Origin: Tachypleus tridentatus
Taxonomy: Eukaryota > Arthropoda > Merostomata > Xiphosura > Limulidae
NCBI RefSeq assembly: GCF_004210375.1
Contig: NC_134829.1
Location: 59,016,107-59,080,106, forward strand
DNA length: 64,000 nucleotides
Direction: 5' to 3'
Both the position numbers and the translations under genes were made by a program. Position 1 is the first letter of the stretch. Each line of letters starts with the position of its first letter. Below, in pieces: positions 46,203-57,430 of the stretch. The notes under the pieces are model-generated. The model saw only the letters and a program-made list of their open reading frames with translations, made no database searches and was not told the origin of the DNA.

Positions 46203-47032
46203 TTATTGGTTTTACACTTTGCGCTTAATATGGTTTTAAAATAAAGTTTTTAAAACAGTTAGGGTGAGCATAGGGCAGATAGACCTTTGTTAAGATTAAA
46301 CGCGCACACACACAGATTCACTCCGAATTGTCGTAACAGATTGATTATTGTATGGCTTAGGATATTCTTCACTCAAAGCCACCTATGGAATAACTGCACA
46401 TAGCAGTTCCAGGTTTTAAACTTATTAATAAGATAGAAGTTAATTACTCAATAAAACCGTTGTCCTTTTCAACCTACTCCAGAGCAACATCCTGCCCATT
46501 TAACAGTTTCAATAGGTAAAAACAATTGTTCGATATGACCTAATATGTTGTTTTTCCTCCTGAAGTTAACAGCCAAGAACAAGTCCATAATTTGAGGGAT
46601 AAGTAATGTAATAAATATACGAATTGAGCACAGTCAATGAGGACCAATTTGCTCAGAGCACGTTGTATTACCAACAGTTTTATAACAGAGTCTAGAAAAA
46701 TTGCGTTATCATGCCTACATAGTTGTAAGTCGCTATTCCATGTGTCTTTCATTGATTTGTTGTTACTTTAAGGAATGTTTTTGTTGTGAAAAGAGAAGAG
46801 GAAGGAATTTAACTGGTTAACGCGATCTAAATATTCAAACATTTTCTTTTTCTTATTCGGACAATATGTTTTCAAGCTATTTTGTATTCGTGTCTTACCT
46901 CATTAACATTGTTAAACAAAACAAGTTAGCAATTCATAGACGAATTTTAGTAAAGAAGATTGACGCACTAAATAGCAAAAATTACTACAAAGTGTACATA
47001 TATGTATATATTTATTGTTTTAATGGTTTCAG

Positions 47033-47211
47033 GAGTTTTCGTTACTCGTATACAAAATTTCGAAACATTTATTTCACTCACTGGAATTCTTGATCCCGGT
47101 GACGAAATTCTAGAAATAGATAGCGTTAGTGTCAGCCGAAAAAACATCAAAGAAATCAGAAATATGATAACAAATACCGACAAAATACGGTTCACAACCC
47201 GGTCATTTTGA
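47033..47211 (+). CDS. PDZ gene (segment B), terminal exon: second half of PDZ domain
   Basis: A 179-bp exon after AATGGTTTCAG, phase 1 in, ending at TGA 47,209-47,211. It encodes GVFVTRIQNFETFI, LTGILDPGDEILEIDSVSVS, RKNIKEIRNMI and a last strand DKIRFTTRSF. GDEILEI(D/N)..V is the most conserved PDZ stretch, and the I-x-x-M-I helix and final strand complete a single domain at the C-terminus. The usual Asn after EI is Asp here. PDZ domains bind C-terminal peptides of partner proteins; the partner is unknown. Four exons agree in phase with no stops, so this looks like the intact 3' end of a gene. Confidence 0.7.
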
Positions 47212-47340
47212 ATTTGGAAGGAGAAATAAATACATTGTAAATAGTAATTTGTGTATTTATATATGTTATGTTTGTTGTTTAAAATTGTAAAGTGTAAATT
47301 GTATTGTTTATTTTATTAAATGTATTGCAAAATGTTGTAT

Positions 47341-47461
47341 TGGATTTTATTGTTCAAATGATGAAATAACACCAACAGAATTCAAGACAGATAATACAAA
47401 ATTGTCTGCTGGATTTTATTGTTCAAATGATGAAACAACAGAAACAGAATTCAAGACAGAC
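47341..47461. repeat. Short tandem duplication, period 69 bp
   Basis: TGGATTTTATTGTTCAAATG at 47,341 and again at 47,410, each continuing GATGAAA.AAC and ending GAATTCAAGACAGA. Confidence 0.8.
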
Positions 47462-49160
47462 TTGCTACAGAGGAATCAATCCAGAAAGAGATATAATTTT
47501 ATGAACAAAGCTTCACTGAATATAATCAATATATAATTAATACAATCAGTTTAAATCAGTAATTTACCAGTTAATTAACTTTCCTTACCATTCAATTAAA
47601 TCATCCTGAAAAAGGATGATACTGTAGAATAATTGAAACGAACTCTTAAATATTAAATTAACTCAATAATGATTTTCGGTTACATGATTACAATAAAATA
47701 ATCTGGACATATTTCTTTTTAACAATTTATTAATTTTCTCACAACGTAGATTGTGCAGTATGACCTACACACAATGACACTCTATTCACATAGTATTTTC
47801 GAAAAACATTAGTCAATCTCGGTTGTGTCATCTTCAAAACCAAATTAAAATAATTTAAAAATAATTAAAGCCAGTCGTTATCATTCATACACTTTTCAAG
47901 CTTTTTATCTGAACTCTTATGTACTGGTTTTTCAACGTCTGAAGATAACCCATTCCAAAGGCCAACCAAACTCTTAAATAATTAAAACTGCCTAAGCTGA
48001 AGATGATTCCTACCAGTCCATAAGTTATACTTGTGTCCCCTAGTTCTGCTATTTTCGTTGGCAAATATGAAAACAAAACAAAACGATTATGCAACAGCAT
48101 CTCCACGTATGATAAAACAATATTTTCTTTTCTTTTAGTGTGCTTTAAAAAAGTCTGTACTCTTAATTTTTTAATTTACAGTCTTTTTTTTCATATTTTC
48201 ATTTCTTCTTTCAACAACTTTTTGATCTTATGAATCTCGTGTAATACCAGTTAATTCAAATTTCTTAAATTTATGATGATTTTAATAAATCTTATATCTT
48301 AAACTGTTGCAAGTCAACCTGTTTATTGTTTCCTTGTAGCTACCATTTTCATTCTGTAAGGAATATGTTTATCTTGAATATTGAAGAAATTACCTTTAAA
48401 AAGTTTATACATGTGATCAGTGTCGCTAAATAACTCAGTTGACCAATTCAGAACAGATTATTCTTGTCGCATCCTTTCAATTTTTATTTTAAATTATGAC
48501 CCTAATATCGTTGTCATTTATCTCTATTTGCAACAGAACATTTCACCTGATAGAGCACTTAGCATACGCATCCATACGTTCTCCAATTTCCATAATAATT
48601 TCTGTATTTGAAGTTAACAATAAATTTAACATAGCATTGTTTCAAAGATTCCTTGACTATTTCCTTATGAAGCTCAACAGTTTTAAAAGCATTTCTCCCT
48701 CATGGTTTGACTTTAATATTACCCAATACATATGTTCCATCATGGTTTGACTTTAATATTACCCAATATATATGTTCCATCATGGTTTGACTTTAATATT
48801 ACCCAATACATATGTTCCCTCATGGTTTCATTAAGAGCTGAAATCTTAATCTGATTCTAAAGATTCTCACTAACTTCATCAGTGCAATTGTGGTTTTTAA
48901 GAAATTCCCACTAAAAGGCCTTTCTTTTATATCCACTAATAACAACCAAAATCAATTTTATCTTCACACTGATATCCTTAATTTGACCATATACCATTAG
49001 GCATATCTTTTAAAACGCACTTTATTGTTGAATGAAAAGCGTCGTATGCAACAGACATGTCGAAATTGAAGTGGTTTGAATATTATTGCTATACATTATT
49101 CTAATTGTTGAAAGTTTTCATGGGACTAGATATAGTATTATAAATATATGTTTAACATTT
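47462..49160. other. Non-coding stretch downstream of the PDZ gene
   Basis: AT-rich. Apart from the 40-bp repeat at 48.7 kb no structure seen. ORFs of 60-80 codons here are hydrophobic and AT-driven. Confidence 0.5.
48701..48829. repeat. Tandem repeat, 3.2 units of 40 bp
   Basis: CATGGTTTGACTTTAATATT at 48,701, 48,741 and 48,781, with a partial CATGGTTTC at 48,821. Confidence 0.9.
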
Positions 49161-49163
49161 ATT

Positions 49164-49980
49164 TCACACGATAAGTACATTAATATAATCTCTCATTCCC
49201 AGCTTGATGTAAAAAGTTTGAGTCTTCTTGCTGAACGTGATGTTGATATTTGTTACGGTTGATACGTCTGCAGTCTTAATGAGCGTGGGTTGAGCTTGGC
49301 AGGATGCTGTCTTCTTTGGTTTGAGTCGCTGCTGAAAGGTAACGTCTACGTAGGTCGGAGTATCCTTGTCTTTCTTCTTAGCATTAATTAAAGTATTCCT
49401 GCTTGCATCAGAGATAATTGGCATACATGAAGATAAGAAGCTTACTGGAATAGAAGTACCATGATTGACGGACTTGACATTTTGAAGATTAGTTGATCGA
49501 TGTTGGGGACGTTCGGCACTAAAGTGAAAATACTGTAGGATACATCCGTGTTTAAGTATAAAATCAGCTACCTGTTTGTCTTCGGTCACAACTTTAACAA
49601 AGTTAGTTGGCAATGCCGTGGTCTTGGAATGAATTCTGTGAGCAGCATGGAGTTGCGTGAAAGTTGTTGTTTCCAGAGAATGTCGAATTCCAGCAGGAGT
49701 TAAGACAAATGAACGTTCTTAATAAATATCGAATACAAGCAACGTGAACTTCAGGCAGGAGAGCATTGAACGTTAATATCTACTTTCCCTGGTTTACATA
49801 CATATGCATGGTCCTGGAGTGTTGAAAGCTGCAGTAACATGCCTCCTCGCTGAAGAATTTTGGTTTTTTCTAGGGTCAACTGAGACGCTAGGATTGAACT
49901 GATCGATGAAGACAACATGGCAGCGATGACTTCTCACGTCTAAACACTTCAGCTACTTGTCGAAGAATGAAACGAGGTTA
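49164..49980 (-). pseudogene. Intronless decayed coding region, family not recognised
   Basis: Minus-strand reading frames switch between three phases: SSSISSILASQLTLEKTKIL, then ALLPEVHVACIRYLLRTFIC, then SFVLTPAGIRHSLETTTFTQ leading into the open 149-codon ORF (49,613-49,164). The ORF includes TEDKQVADFILKHGC and TYVDVTFQQRLKPKKT. Less AT-rich than the flanks and without intron signals, it resembles a retroposed or mobile-element gene with two frameshifts. It lies just downstream of the Tigger remnant in the same orientation. Confidence 0.35.
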
Positions 49981-50509
49981 TTGATGTCAATTCGTCTCTG
50001 CATTTATACGCTTCTAACGGTAAACTAACACGTTATGTGATTAGTCTTATTCTTGATAGGTACAAAACTACAGAATGGAATACACAGGAATACCTCGTAC
50101 AGGGCGGTTAATGCGTGGGAAACACAACCGCATTGATTGAATCAGCATTGAACAGGGAATAGTTTCAACAGGAAAAATAACGATATACGTGGGTATCATA
50201 AGGGATTTTTTCATAGTAGAAATAATTAAGCCTGATTAGTTAGAAAAATAGAAATAGTTATGAGGTAAAATAAAAGCGATATTAATTTGTAAACTTTGAA
50301 TTTTTTTGTAATTTTGAAAAAATAAAAAAAATTAAAATGTTACTGATTAAAGAAAATCTATCTCTTCTTGGTTGCACCATTTTCTTTTTCTTTATTTCAA
50401 TTCTCGGTAACATCGAATGACATTTTATAACCGCACTCCAGGTCTGAATCATGATTAAGTATGTAGCAGTTTCCACTGCCCGAAACATTGTTTCAAGTTC
50501 CAGTAAGAT

Positions 50510-51215
50510 AAATCATTCTTCCTGCTCTTCACTAGCACCTTCGTTACACTCCGGACTTTCTTCTTCTTTCTGATATGCCCGATCTTGGTCTAAATTAAAG
50601 AGCGTATCATTGTCGAGAGTTTGAGAATGTGCGTAAATGCACTCTCGGACATTAGCCACGACCAAAGACTCGAAATAAATAGTGTCCAATTTAGATGACG
50701 TCTTCGGAAACATCCCTAATTTCGGACTCAAAGCCGAAGGAATGACTTGCGCCATCAGGCAAAACGTGCTTCCACGTCGCTCTCGTGTTACTCTTGCTAA
50801 CTTGGAACCATGCTTCGTTGATGTTTTCGACAGCACTTCTGATGTAATTTTTTCCAGAATTCAGTCATAGATAGTGCAGCTTCTCTAGTTGTAGCCTTTC
50901 TTGCTTGAGAAAATGTTCGCTTAATATAATAAGCTTTAAACGTCGCAATGACACCTTGATCCGTTGGTTGCAGTGGACATGTTCTATTGAATGGAAAAAA
51001 GTGAATTTTGAGATTTTCGTAAAAGTCACAATGTCCCGTTAGACGGCTTGGTGCATTACCTAATAAAAACAAAGCTTTAAAGTCCAAGTTGTTTGTTTTC
51101 TTTGCAGTAATGTTCAGCTGTTGGACAAAATTAGCTTTTTCACCAGTCATCAAACAAAGTTTTCGTAATTCATACTTTTTTATTTGATCGCCAAACAAGT
51201 GAAAGGGTCTTCCTA
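50510..51215 (-). mobile_element. Tigger/pogo-type transposase remnant (DDE domain)
   Basis: The minus-strand reading LDFKALFLLGNAPSRLTGHC, then CPLQPTDQGVIATFKAYYIK, matches the CENP-B-like DDE transposases of Tigger elements (KALLLLDNAPSH...LQP.DQGVIATFK). The second catalytic Asp of DNAPSH is Gly here, so it is dead. A frameshift near 50,860 separates the C-terminal part (LSKTSTKHGSKLARVTRERR, acidic end ESPECNEGASEEQEE). Upstream sequence is replaced by an ACGTTG-rich repeat. Confidence 0.8.
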
Positions 51216-51592
51216 GCACGCAAGGTGACGTTGAATAAACGTTGAAATGAGGTTGGAAAGGTTGAAGAATGGTTGAGGTTGGATACTCAACGTCTAACCA
51301 ACGTTGATAATTGGTTGTATGGCCAACCATGCTAACTGCGTTGAGAGTGTAACGTTGATTAAACGTCGGAACAACGTCTGAATATTGACGTACCCAATGG
51401 CGTTGAATATACGACATATAATCAACGTTGAGGACTTGTGGTATGGCCAACCATTGCAGTTACGTGGAGCGACAGACGTTGATTCATCGTTGCACCAAAG
51501 ACAAATTATCCACGTGAAAAAACACGACATTTATTCAATGTTGAGAACATGTAGTTTTGCTAAACGTTCAAATATCGTTGAGTGACAGACGT
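51216..51592. repeat. ACGTTGA-rich degenerate repeat inside the Tigger remnant
   Basis: (C)AACGTTGA/TCAACGTT words recur about every 20-40 bases on both strands (for example 51,229, 51,238, 51,276, 51,299, 51,342, 51,352, 51,432), with the repeated GTATGGCCAACCAT at about 51,318 and 51,440. The self-complementary word suggests a palindromic or satellite-like non-autonomous element. It ends at a solo CAGGGGCGTAGCTAG terminus (51,593). Confidence 0.65.
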
Positions 51593-51910
51593 CAGGGGCG
51601 TAGCTAGAGAGTTATGAAAGTATATACGGTGTGTGGGAGAGCCCGCCTACCCACCCACCCAACAACAAAATTTTACGTGCAGACAGTTTCATAAACTGTA
51701 GGCCTATATAAAAACTTGGAATTCAACCGTGAATTACTTAAATTACCATGTAATTTTCGAGTGACAGGCCTTAAGCGTTTAATTTTTATCTATTTATGTT
51801 TAAAACTTTCTGACTACTTTCTTTTACATGTAATGCCGATTTGCGAAAAAAATAATCACCACTGCTGCAAAACCAAAAATGTCATCATTAAAAGTTCTTC
51901 TTTCACTGAA

Positions 51911-52085
51911 CAGTGGCGAATCCAGGGGGGGTTAGGGGGTTTAAACCCCTTGCCGGAAAAAATTACCTTTTTTTGCATATTTCTGTGAATTTCTAGTGCT
52001 AAACCCCCCTCGGGACCTTGTTCATAGGGTTTCTTCAGGTCCCATAGTCTGATCCCCCCTTTCCAAAATCCTAGATCCGCCCCTG
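51911..52085. mobile_element. Short MITE with CAGnGGCGgATC inverted ends
   Basis: The left end CAGTGGCGAATCCAGGGGGG pairs with the right end (reverse: CAGGGGCGGATCTAGGATTT). It is 175 bp with C-runs and G-runs inside. CTGAA flanks it on both sides (51,906-51,910 and 52,086-52,090), a 5-bp target duplication. Confidence 0.8.
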
Positions 52086-52215
52086 CTGAAAGATCACTTT
52101 TTCACATAAACTAAGTATGAAGTTGAATTCAGAAACTAGTAGTATATACATATATATTGATCACATCCTTTAAATATAGTCAAGTAGAGATACAACGCAT
52201 CAATATGAACACTTT

Positions 52216-52442
52216 CAGGGACGTATATTACCATTAAACCATGTATATAGACAAAAGTTGCGAGGGCGCGAAAGACCCGGGGGTAGGATATTAAAATTTT
52301 CCAAAATTACATTATAAATGGGCTAAATTTAAACATATTGAAGCTTAGGAGAATGAAATTTATAGGACTGAAATTATAAGATATATAATTCTGGACAGCC
52401 TTTGATGTTAAGGCAAATGCCTAATGGTAATATACGCCCCTG
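52216..52442. mobile_element. Short MITE with CAGGGRCGTATATTACC inverted ends
   Basis: Left end CAGGGACGTATATTACCATT and right end (reverse: CAGGGGCGTATATTACCATT) match over 21 bases with one mismatch. It is 227 bp, flanked by ACTTT on both sides (52,211-52,215 and 52,443-52,447). The inverted-end start and 5-bp duplication agree with the element at 51,911; hAT-type relatives with 5-bp duplications are the best guess. Confidence 0.85.
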
Positions 52443-52447
52443 ACTTT

Positions 52448-53210
52448 GAAAAATGATACTGTAAGGAAAGTCAAAATGCTTTCAATGCTCTCTTCCTTAA
52501 AGAGCCATTGTTGTACACTATCAGTACAGACAATAATGCTGATTGTACTTCATCGTACGGGCAAATAGGAACATAGGAACTATCTTAGGGCAGATGACTG
52601 CAGAGACTGGGATGAATCTGTGGCTGGAGCAATCTATTATGACGAAACGGTAAAGATGCGAAGGAAAAATTTTGAAAATGACCTTGTTTTGCTTTCTCCC
52701 AAACTTCTATGTTGGTAATTGATCTCTCCCTCCCCTGACGGTTTTTTCATCTAACCATCACCAGACGGGTGCAGAGGGTTATCTATTTTCAAAGTGACTA
52801 ACAGAATGGGTGGTTAAAATAGCAAACATCATACTCGGTTTTGGAAATCTCCCAAGACTGCTGTCAGACATAAATTTTCATTATTAAACTGATCGCAGAA
52901 AATTGTGGAATGTTGGCCGGAATATTTTGATCAGATAAAATTAATGATTTTTTACAATGACAACTATTTAAATTAAAAGTTTCTAGAAACTTAACATCAA
53001 ACACGATAACTAACACACATTGAAGATCGAAGATTTGGAATCTTTACTGCAGTGCATGGTATTTTTTGAAAGAAAAGTATTTCTGTACAGAATTTCACCA
53101 AAATCTATTATACAGGCAAGTATTTCCATTCAATAATGAACGAACGATATAGAATATTAGGCAGCCTAAAATACTACCTTTTTTTTTTGCTTGTCCAACC
53201 TGCGTCGGGA
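52448..53210. other. Unassigned sequence before the assembly gap
   Basis: A short open stretch on the plus strand at about 52,587-52,720 (DDCRDWDESVAGAIYYDET) has coding-like composition but no clear boundaries. The rest shows nothing. Confidence 0.3.
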
Positions 53211-53710
53211 NNNNNNNNNNNNNNNNNNNNNNNNNNNNNNNNNNNNNNNNNNNNNNNNNNNNNNNNNNNNNNNNNNNNNNNNNNNNNNNNNNNNNNNNNN
53301 NNNNNNNNNNNNNNNNNNNNNNNNNNNNNNNNNNNNNNNNNNNNNNNNNNNNNNNNNNNNNNNNNNNNNNNNNNNNNNNNNNNNNNNNNNNNNNNNNNNN
53401 NNNNNNNNNNNNNNNNNNNNNNNNNNNNNNNNNNNNNNNNNNNNNNNNNNNNNNNNNNNNNNNNNNNNNNNNNNNNNNNNNNNNNNNNNNNNNNNNNNNN
53501 NNNNNNNNNNNNNNNNNNNNNNNNNNNNNNNNNNNNNNNNNNNNNNNNNNNNNNNNNNNNNNNNNNNNNNNNNNNNNNNNNNNNNNNNNNNNNNNNNNNN
53601 NNNNNNNNNNNNNNNNNNNNNNNNNNNNNNNNNNNNNNNNNNNNNNNNNNNNNNNNNNNNNNNNNNNNNNNNNNNNNNNNNNNNNNNNNNNNNNNNNNNN
53701 NNNNNNNNNN
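53211..53710. other. Assembly gap (500 N)
   Basis: Exactly 500 undetermined bases, probably a placeholder length. By comparison with RB the missing part includes at least the first about 125 bp of RC. Confidence 0.99.
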
Positions 53711-54551
53711 TTTTCATTTCTCCACAAATGTATAATTCACAGTAGACAAAAAAAAAAAGGTTAACAGAATGTTCTCGCGCTTTCGTAAAGTACATTTTTT
53801 TAGTTTATTGACACAAAATCGGAGTTCGATTATTTAATCTATCGTTTCTTTATTCACTGAGAGAGCACGTCCTGGTGTTAGCATTACCTGGAGGGTATTT
53901 TATTCACGCATCCCGCTGTTAAAAAAATTCTCTCTTTGCTTTAGGAAAATGGATTCCGCTACAAGAGAATACAGTAACATTCCAATATTTGTAAAACAGT
54001 TGACAATGAAGATACCTTTTTCTAACTGTCTTTTCTCTAGTTCAAAATACAAAACTTCTGAACTCACAAAGTACTTGCTCATCATTTCGCTAAAATTATG
54101 AAACAAACAAAAACACCTTCACTTCGTTTTTATGAGCGTAAAAACACACACCTAAGATTATTTATTATACTTTTCGTGATGACACCTTTGTATTTTATGT
54201 TTCATCAATCTTCAAAAAAAGAAACATTCGAGGTTATTTCACCTGATTTATAAGAGCTTCTCTTTTCATTAAGGACATTTTTCATAAACTAAATTATGAC
54301 AGCGATATAATTTAGGAGTGTCTTTGAGATCTTATGAACATGATAATCCATGTTAAAACTGTGTCTAACAATCCATTCTGCACATTAAGCTCTAATCTAA
54401 CTGTAATTAATATACTCACAAACGTAAATAACAATAAATATCTATTTTCCTTAACTCCTTCAGCACCTTTATTTTGTACATACAATGTGTAGCAAAGTTC
54501 ATCGTTTTTCTATCATCTTAATGACGAGAAACGCCACTTGTAGATAAAATA

Positions 54552-55995
54552 TATACACTGCTAGCCAAAATCTTAAGGCCAATGAACATAAAAGAAAAAA
54601 TATGCATTTTGCGTTGTTAGACTCAACCACTTATTTGAGTAGAGCTTCGAAAGATGGAAATAAGAAAAGGAAAAAAAACAAATTTTAGCATTTAGTAGGG
54701 AAAATGTGAACACTATGAAATAAACCTAAATACTATCTGGTCAAATGTTTGAGACCATACCAAAAAGTAGTCCTAAACAGATTAGGAAATACCAATAAAG
54801 GGTCTCAGTAGTGAGTTGCACGGCTGTCATTGCGAATAACTTCAAACATTCGCTTTGGTATGATTAACAGAAACGTTTGCAGAAGACTGACTGGAATGTT
54901 ATTCCAGGTGGTGAGATGACTTTATGAAGATCATGCACTGTTTGAAATGACGTCCATTTCTATAGACTTCCTTTGCCATACACCCCAAAGTATTTTCAGT
55001 GGGGGTTTTGACGAACACGCTGAATGGTCCAAAGAAACGTGTTATTCTCCATGAAAAAGTCCTTTGTCCTGCGGGTATTGTGGATTTCAACGTTGTCTTG
55101 CTGAAGATCCAGTGATTTTCACACAAGCGAGGGTATTCAGTCAATAAGGGATGACTGCCAATATCGCCAGCTGCTGTTTGACGCCCTTGTATAACCTGAA
55201 GCTCCATTGTTTCATGGAAGAAAGCACTCCAGATCATGATGGAAGCTCCTTCACTGTGTCGTGTAGAAAATGTCTTCGGTGGGATATCCTTGTTGTGCCA
55301 ATGACGTTTGAAGCCATCTGGACCATCCAGGTTATTTTTTTTTCTCATTAGAGAACAAAACCTTTGTTCACTTTTCTACGTCCCATGTTTGGTGCTTTTC
55401 AGCAAAGTTTAAAGAGCTGTTTGTGGTGTGGAAGGAGGCGTGTCCTTTGAACACGTTTACGTTTTCAAAAGTCTTTCTCTTGTAAATGCCGTCTTATTGT
55501 TTTTTTGAGCTGCATTCTGCGTCCGATAGGGCCTTAATCTGGTTCTACGATTGGCTGGTGTTGTCTTGCCGGACGACCTGTCGAATCCTACTGCTCAACG
55601 TTTAGCGAAAATTTTTTTGGTCGACCGCTTGAAATTCTCGTTCCGGTCAAGGTCTTTTAAGATATTTGCAACAGTAGTTTTACTACGTTCAATCTCACCA
55701 GCAATGGCACGTTGAGAGAGACCTTGCTTTAGCAGCTTGACAATTCTGCCACTTTCACACCACGACAAGTTTTCAGCCTTTGCCATATATTTTCCTCAAT
55801 GTACTATAGGAGATGTCAGTGAAAGATGTTGAGAACGCTAATTCTTGAACGCAAATGATTAAATTTCGTTACGTGTTCACCTATTAACGCTTCGTTTGAG
55901 TATGGTAATAAAGTTGTGTTTTTTATTTTCCCTTTTATTATTTTCATCTTTTGAAGCTATTCTCAAATGAGTTGTTGAGTCTAAAAACAGAACAC
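54552..55995 (-). mobile_element. Tc1-like transposon remnant in RC
   Basis: Same element as in RA and RB. It has the longest N-terminal HTH ORF: minus 55,786-55,595, MAKAENLSWCESGRIVKLLK then QGLSQRAIAGEIERSKTTVA. The DDE part (55,348-54,899) is interrupted by indels. Non-functional. Confidence 0.8.
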
Positions 55996-56345
55996 AAAAA
56001 ATCACCTTCACACCTTTTCGAACACTTCAAATCAAATAAAAAGAAAATAACCATAAAAACACCCAATTACTAAATAAAAAAATCAACATAAACAAACTCA
56101 AAATCAAAGAACATTACTTATACAACAACTCAAGCCCAAAATAAACATCAAACATCTGAGCACGCCCTCTACATTCCTTCTCAATTACACAACCCTCTTC
56201 AAACATGTGGTCAGCTATCAGTCACTTACCTTTTTCTTTTTCTTTGTGAGCTTGACGACGATCGAAGAAGGTCGAAACGTTGTTCGTTTCTCTTCTTAAA
56301 GTTTTCGTAACATACAAGCAGTTTTAAATATATACATTTTCCATC
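55996..56345 (+). mobile_element. Penelope-like element 3' fragment in RC
   Basis: As in RB, but AAAGAACATTAC lacks two bases relative to AAAGAAGCATTAC, breaking the frame in KLKIKEALLIQQ. Hammerhead-like core at 56,251-56,278. Confidence 0.5.
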
Positions 56346-57177
56346 AGATCATTTCTATTAATCATTTCATCTGTGATTATTAAAATATTTAGTAACAATT
56401 ATTTGGTGCTTGTTAAAAACAAAACAGATCTGATTATCCGTTTCACAGATATTTCTGTGTTCATCGTGTTTTATATGTTTTTACAGCAGTTTCTTAACTT
56501 TGTATTTGTGATTAAGATTAGAAAAAAAGGATTGGTACAGTTTTCCATGATGATAATCGCTTCCTGTAGGCGGACTGTTGGTGTGACTTTTAAACATAAC
56601 AACATTTACGAGTTTAAAAACACCTGATAGCAACAAATATTTTTAAATCTTCCATATTAAAAAAAGTTGTATCCATCTTAATACAAAAAAAAACAGTTTT
56701 CCTTCCTTGTTATAACCACGGCAGCCTGAGTCACCTAGCAGGAAACATACAGAGCAATGGACTAATAAAATGGACAATTTTGTCAAAGAGTTGACATTGA
56801 TGGTGTCTGTTTGCAATATAACACATTCACACAGCTGAATAGGGCAGATATCCATTGGCATCTTATGGGTTTTTCTTTACTATTTTCGAAAGAGCTGATA
56901 TCCTACAAAGCTATGTGTAGCAAGGGATGTAAGACCTGTGGGTATCAAATAATATTACTCTTTCCGGAGGTGTTCAGATTCGTATGCTGGAGTCATGTAT
57001 ATATTTGTATGGCTCTTATAATTGTGGTAAACTTTATACCCACAACTCATAAAACACCCACAGATAAAGTATTTATACATCTTTGTAAAACAGATACGAT
57101 CCGGCAGACACCTAGAGATTTTTGGAAGAAAACAGTAGCGTATTTTGGAAAGCACTTAGTTTTCTGTTGAATTTTTT

Positions 57178-57430
57178 TAAAATTTCGCTCAAAACTGCTT
57201 AATTGTTATCTGCGATAGATGTCCCTAATTTTGCAGTGTAAGACTAGAAGAAAGGCAGCTAGTCATCACCACTCGCCGCCAACTCTTGGGTTACTCTTTT
57301 ACCAACATTTTACCAAGATTGACCGTCATACTATAACGGTCGCACGGCTGAAAGGTTGAGCATGTTTAGTGTCACCGAGATTCGAACCTCAGATAACGAG
57401 TCGAACACCTTAACCCTCCTGGCCATGCCG
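57178..57430 (-). repeat. SINE, full length (RC)
   Basis: Copy of the RB insertion at 33,175. The B-box reads GAGATTCGAACC on the plus strand. Confidence 0.85.

Noticed and set aside
53095-53795. Long ORFs on both strands around 53.1-53.8 kb
   Set aside because: They exist only because the 500 N are read as open codons.
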